Source: Vasconcelosia minhoensis LEGE 07310
GTDB lineage: Bacteria > Cyanobacteriota > Cyanobacteriia > Phormidesmidales > Phormidesmidaceae
Length of the DNA stretch: 64,000 bases
Direction: 5' to 3'
NCBI RefSeq assembly: GCF_015207255.1
Contig: NZ_JADEXG010000008.1
Span: 1-64,000 of the forward strand
This document shows, in pieces, positions 62,606-64,000 of this stretch. The number at the start of each line of letters is the position of its first letter. The stretch's first letter is position 1. A program made the translations under genes and the position numbers. The notes under the pieces were generated by a model. It did no database searches and had not been told where the DNA came from. It was given only the letters and a program-made list of their open reading frames with translations.

Positions 62606-63781
62606 TTAAAGCCGGGAGCCAACCAGCTGCTTATCCCAGATTTGAGGCCGTTCGCTGACCGGAATATAGGGCTGCTCATGGGGACCTTGGTAAATCTGGG
62701 TGGGTCGGAAAATCCGATTTTCCCCAATTTGCTCTTTCCAGTGGGCCAGCCAGCCCGCCACCCGGGCGATCGCAAAAATGGGCGTAAATAAATCCGTCGG
62801 AATGCCCAGCTTGCGGTAAACCAGTCCCGAATAAAAGTCCACATTGGGATAGACGCCCTTATGCCCCAGCTTTTCGTTGATCACCTCTTCTAGCTCCAGG
62901 GCAATGTCGTAGTAGGCATCGCGGCCAAACTTGGCAAACAGCTGCTCGGCCAGCCCCTGCAAAATTTGGGCGCGCGGATCCTTGACCTTATAGACCCGAT
63001 GGCCAAAGCCCATAATCCGGGCCTTGCGCTGCACACAGTCCTCAACGTAGGGGCGAACGTTTTCCACCGAGCCAATTTCTTCTAGCATGGCGATCACTTC
63101 CTCATTGGCGCCGCCATGTAGGGGGCCAGCCAGGGTGCCCACGGCCGACGCAACCACGGCGTAGGGATCGGTCAGCGTGGAGGCCGTCACCATGGCGGAA
63201 AAAGTCGAGGCGTTGATCGTGTGCTCGGCATGGAGCGTCAGACAGATATCAAAAATGCGCGCGGCCAGCATATCGGGTTCGCGCTCGTTGAGCATATAGA
63301 GAAAATTAGCCGCATAGTCGAGGTCGTCGCGGGGCTGTACCGGGTCGTTCCCTTTACGCATTAGCTTGAAAGCAGCCACCATCGTCGGGATTTTGGCCAG
63401 CAGCCGCACCACCGCATCTTGGATGTAGGTGGGGTCGTCCAGCGCCCGCTTGGAGTAAAACAGGCCCAGCGCCGCCGCGCAGGACTGTAGCGCATCCATC
63501 GGATGGCCGCTTTCAGGGAAGCATTTCATCATGTCGCGGATGCGATATTTCAGCCGCCGGTGATAGCGAATCTCGTGCTGGAAGTCGTTGAGCTCCTGCT
63601 TCGATGGTAGCCCGCCCCAAATGAGTAGATAGGCGGTTTCGAGGAAGGTACTTTTCTGGGCTAGCTCATCAATCCGAATGCCGCGATATTCGAGGATGCC
63701 CTGGTGCCCATCGACGTAGCTAATGCTGGACTGAGTTGCCGGAATCCCCTCTAGCCCGGGGCGATATTCGCAGGCTGTCAT
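62606..63781 (-). CDS. gltA: citrate synthase
   Basis: A 391-residue enzyme condensing oxaloacetate and acetyl-CoA. Catalytic His/His/Asp are in 'LHAEHTINASTFSAMVTAST', 'MGFGHRVYKVKDPRA' and 'GVYPNVDFYSGLVYRKLGIP'. It feeds 2-oxoglutarate synthesis for nitrogen assimilation. The short (type II) length is typical of Gram-positive and cyanobacterial forms. No NtcA-type GTAN8TAC site was recognised upstream. Confidence 0.96.
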   Translation of the reverse strand: MTACEYRPGLEGIPATQSSISYVDGHQGILEYRGIRIDELAQKSTFLETAYLLIWGGLPSKQELNDFQHEIRYHRRLKYRIRDMMKCFPESGHPMDALQSCAAALGLFYSKRALDDPTYIQDAVVRLLAKIPTMVAAFKLMRKGNDPVQPRDDLDYAANFLYMLNEREPDMLAARIFDICLTLHAEHTINASTFSAMVTASTLTDPYAVVASAVGTLAGPLHGGANEEVIAMLEEIGSVENVRPYVEDCVQRKARIMGFGHRVYKVKDPRAQILQGLAEQLFAKFGRDAYYDIALELEEVINEKLGHKGVYPNVDFYSGLVYRKLGIPTDLFTPIFAIARVAGWLAHWKEQIGENRIFRPTQIYQGPHEQPYIPVSERPQIWDKQLVGSRL

Positions 63782-63923
63782 ACTTTGCTACTCCCATTGT
63801 TTCGATTCACGATCTGGCCCTGGGGGCTAGGTAAGCTGGCTCAGCAGCCGGGCGTCCCTGCTAGATCTGAGAGCATTATCTAACGTTTTAAGCCAGGCTG
63901 GCGTTCGTCCAGAGCAAAACCGG

Positions 63924-64000
63924 TGGCAAAACCCAGCCCAAAGCTCACAGCACAAACCGCGGCGGGGCTAGCCAGAATAGCTGGCTATTGGCGATCGCGC
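63924..64000 (+). CDS. possible 5' end of a gene cut by the window edge
   Basis: An open frame from GTG 63924 ('MAKPSPKLTAQTAAGLARIA') runs to the window end without a stop. It is too short to identify. It may be the start of a plus-strand gene divergent from gltA, or chance. Confidence 0.25.

Noticed and set aside
1-64000. CRISPR array, prophage, IS element or biosynthetic cluster
   Set aside because: No spaced identical repeats with cas genes, no phage structural genes, no complete transposase with inverted repeats, and no PKS/NRPS or RiPP genes were seen.

Overview
The window is a 64 kb chromosomal stretch of a cyanobacterium. Evidence seen directly: very frequent GCGATCGC (HIP1) octamers inside and between genes, an NDH-1 gene run (ndhA-ndhI-ndhG-ndhE), a one-helix high-light-inducible protein (HLIP), hemJ, menB, the circadian kinase gene sasA, a Tab2/Atab2 gene, and several families known mainly from cyanobacteria (DUF760, DUF1802, DUF4327, DUF4346). 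Moderately GC-rich DNA plus C-rich short tandem repeats would fit a Leptolyngbya/Nodosilinea-type genome, but the genus is inference. I found no rRNA, tRNA, CRISPR array, prophage or intact insertion sequence. The region is mostly housekeeping, with short co-oriented clusters.

Layout. 0-5 kb: a three-S1-domain RNA-binding protein, a Tab2-like translation factor and an ABC sugar permease in one tight unit, then an Rpn/PD-(D/E)XK protein, an unannotated 36-residue membrane protein and a PIN-TRAM protein on the minus strand. 5-11 kb: hemW, serA, prmA, a small membrane protein and a DUF39/homocysteine-biosynthesis gene. 11-18 kb: a Pro-rich cyanobacterial protein, a TPR protein, a zinc-ribbon PP2C phosphatase and thrS. 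18-24 kb: a GNAT gene, thrB, a GPH sugar symporter, a phosphoribosyltransferase, then an operon of a membrane protein, a deacetylase and trhO. 24-31 kb: a degenerate LytM protein, a Deg protease, DUF760, a polytopic membrane protein, an ABC ATPase with scpB, and an HLIP.

31-42 kb: hemJ and a very short ORF upstream of the HLIP gene, menB, a DciA-like protein, a SPOR protein, a PspA/IM30 protein, sasA, an exported protein, and a malic enzyme-flavin reductase-MIF tautomerase run. 42-53 kb: lipid-transfer-like SRPBCC proteins, a glycine-zipper stress protein, a truncated DUF6816-like gene next to a 36-bp duplication, a GT39-like glycosyltransferase, a TPR protein, proA-folB, mazG, an FGE-like protein and a cupin. 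53-64 kb: a sensor kinase, a RibD-like reductase, a FemAB-like acyltransferase, DUF4346 plus cupin, nadK downstream of ndhE, the ndh genes, and gltA.

Most interesting non-genic signals: (1) an HLR1-like direct repeat, the target type of the regulator RpaB, 65 bases upstream of the HLIP start; (2) C-rich tandem repeats whose complementary strand has the pattern of G-quadruplexes, two of which contain the stop codons of sasA and nadK; (3) a LysM/M23 protein in which every zinc ligand is replaced; (4) small genes missed by length cut-offs (36, 47 and 29 residues). I did not see a clearly novel multi-gene defence or biosynthetic system.
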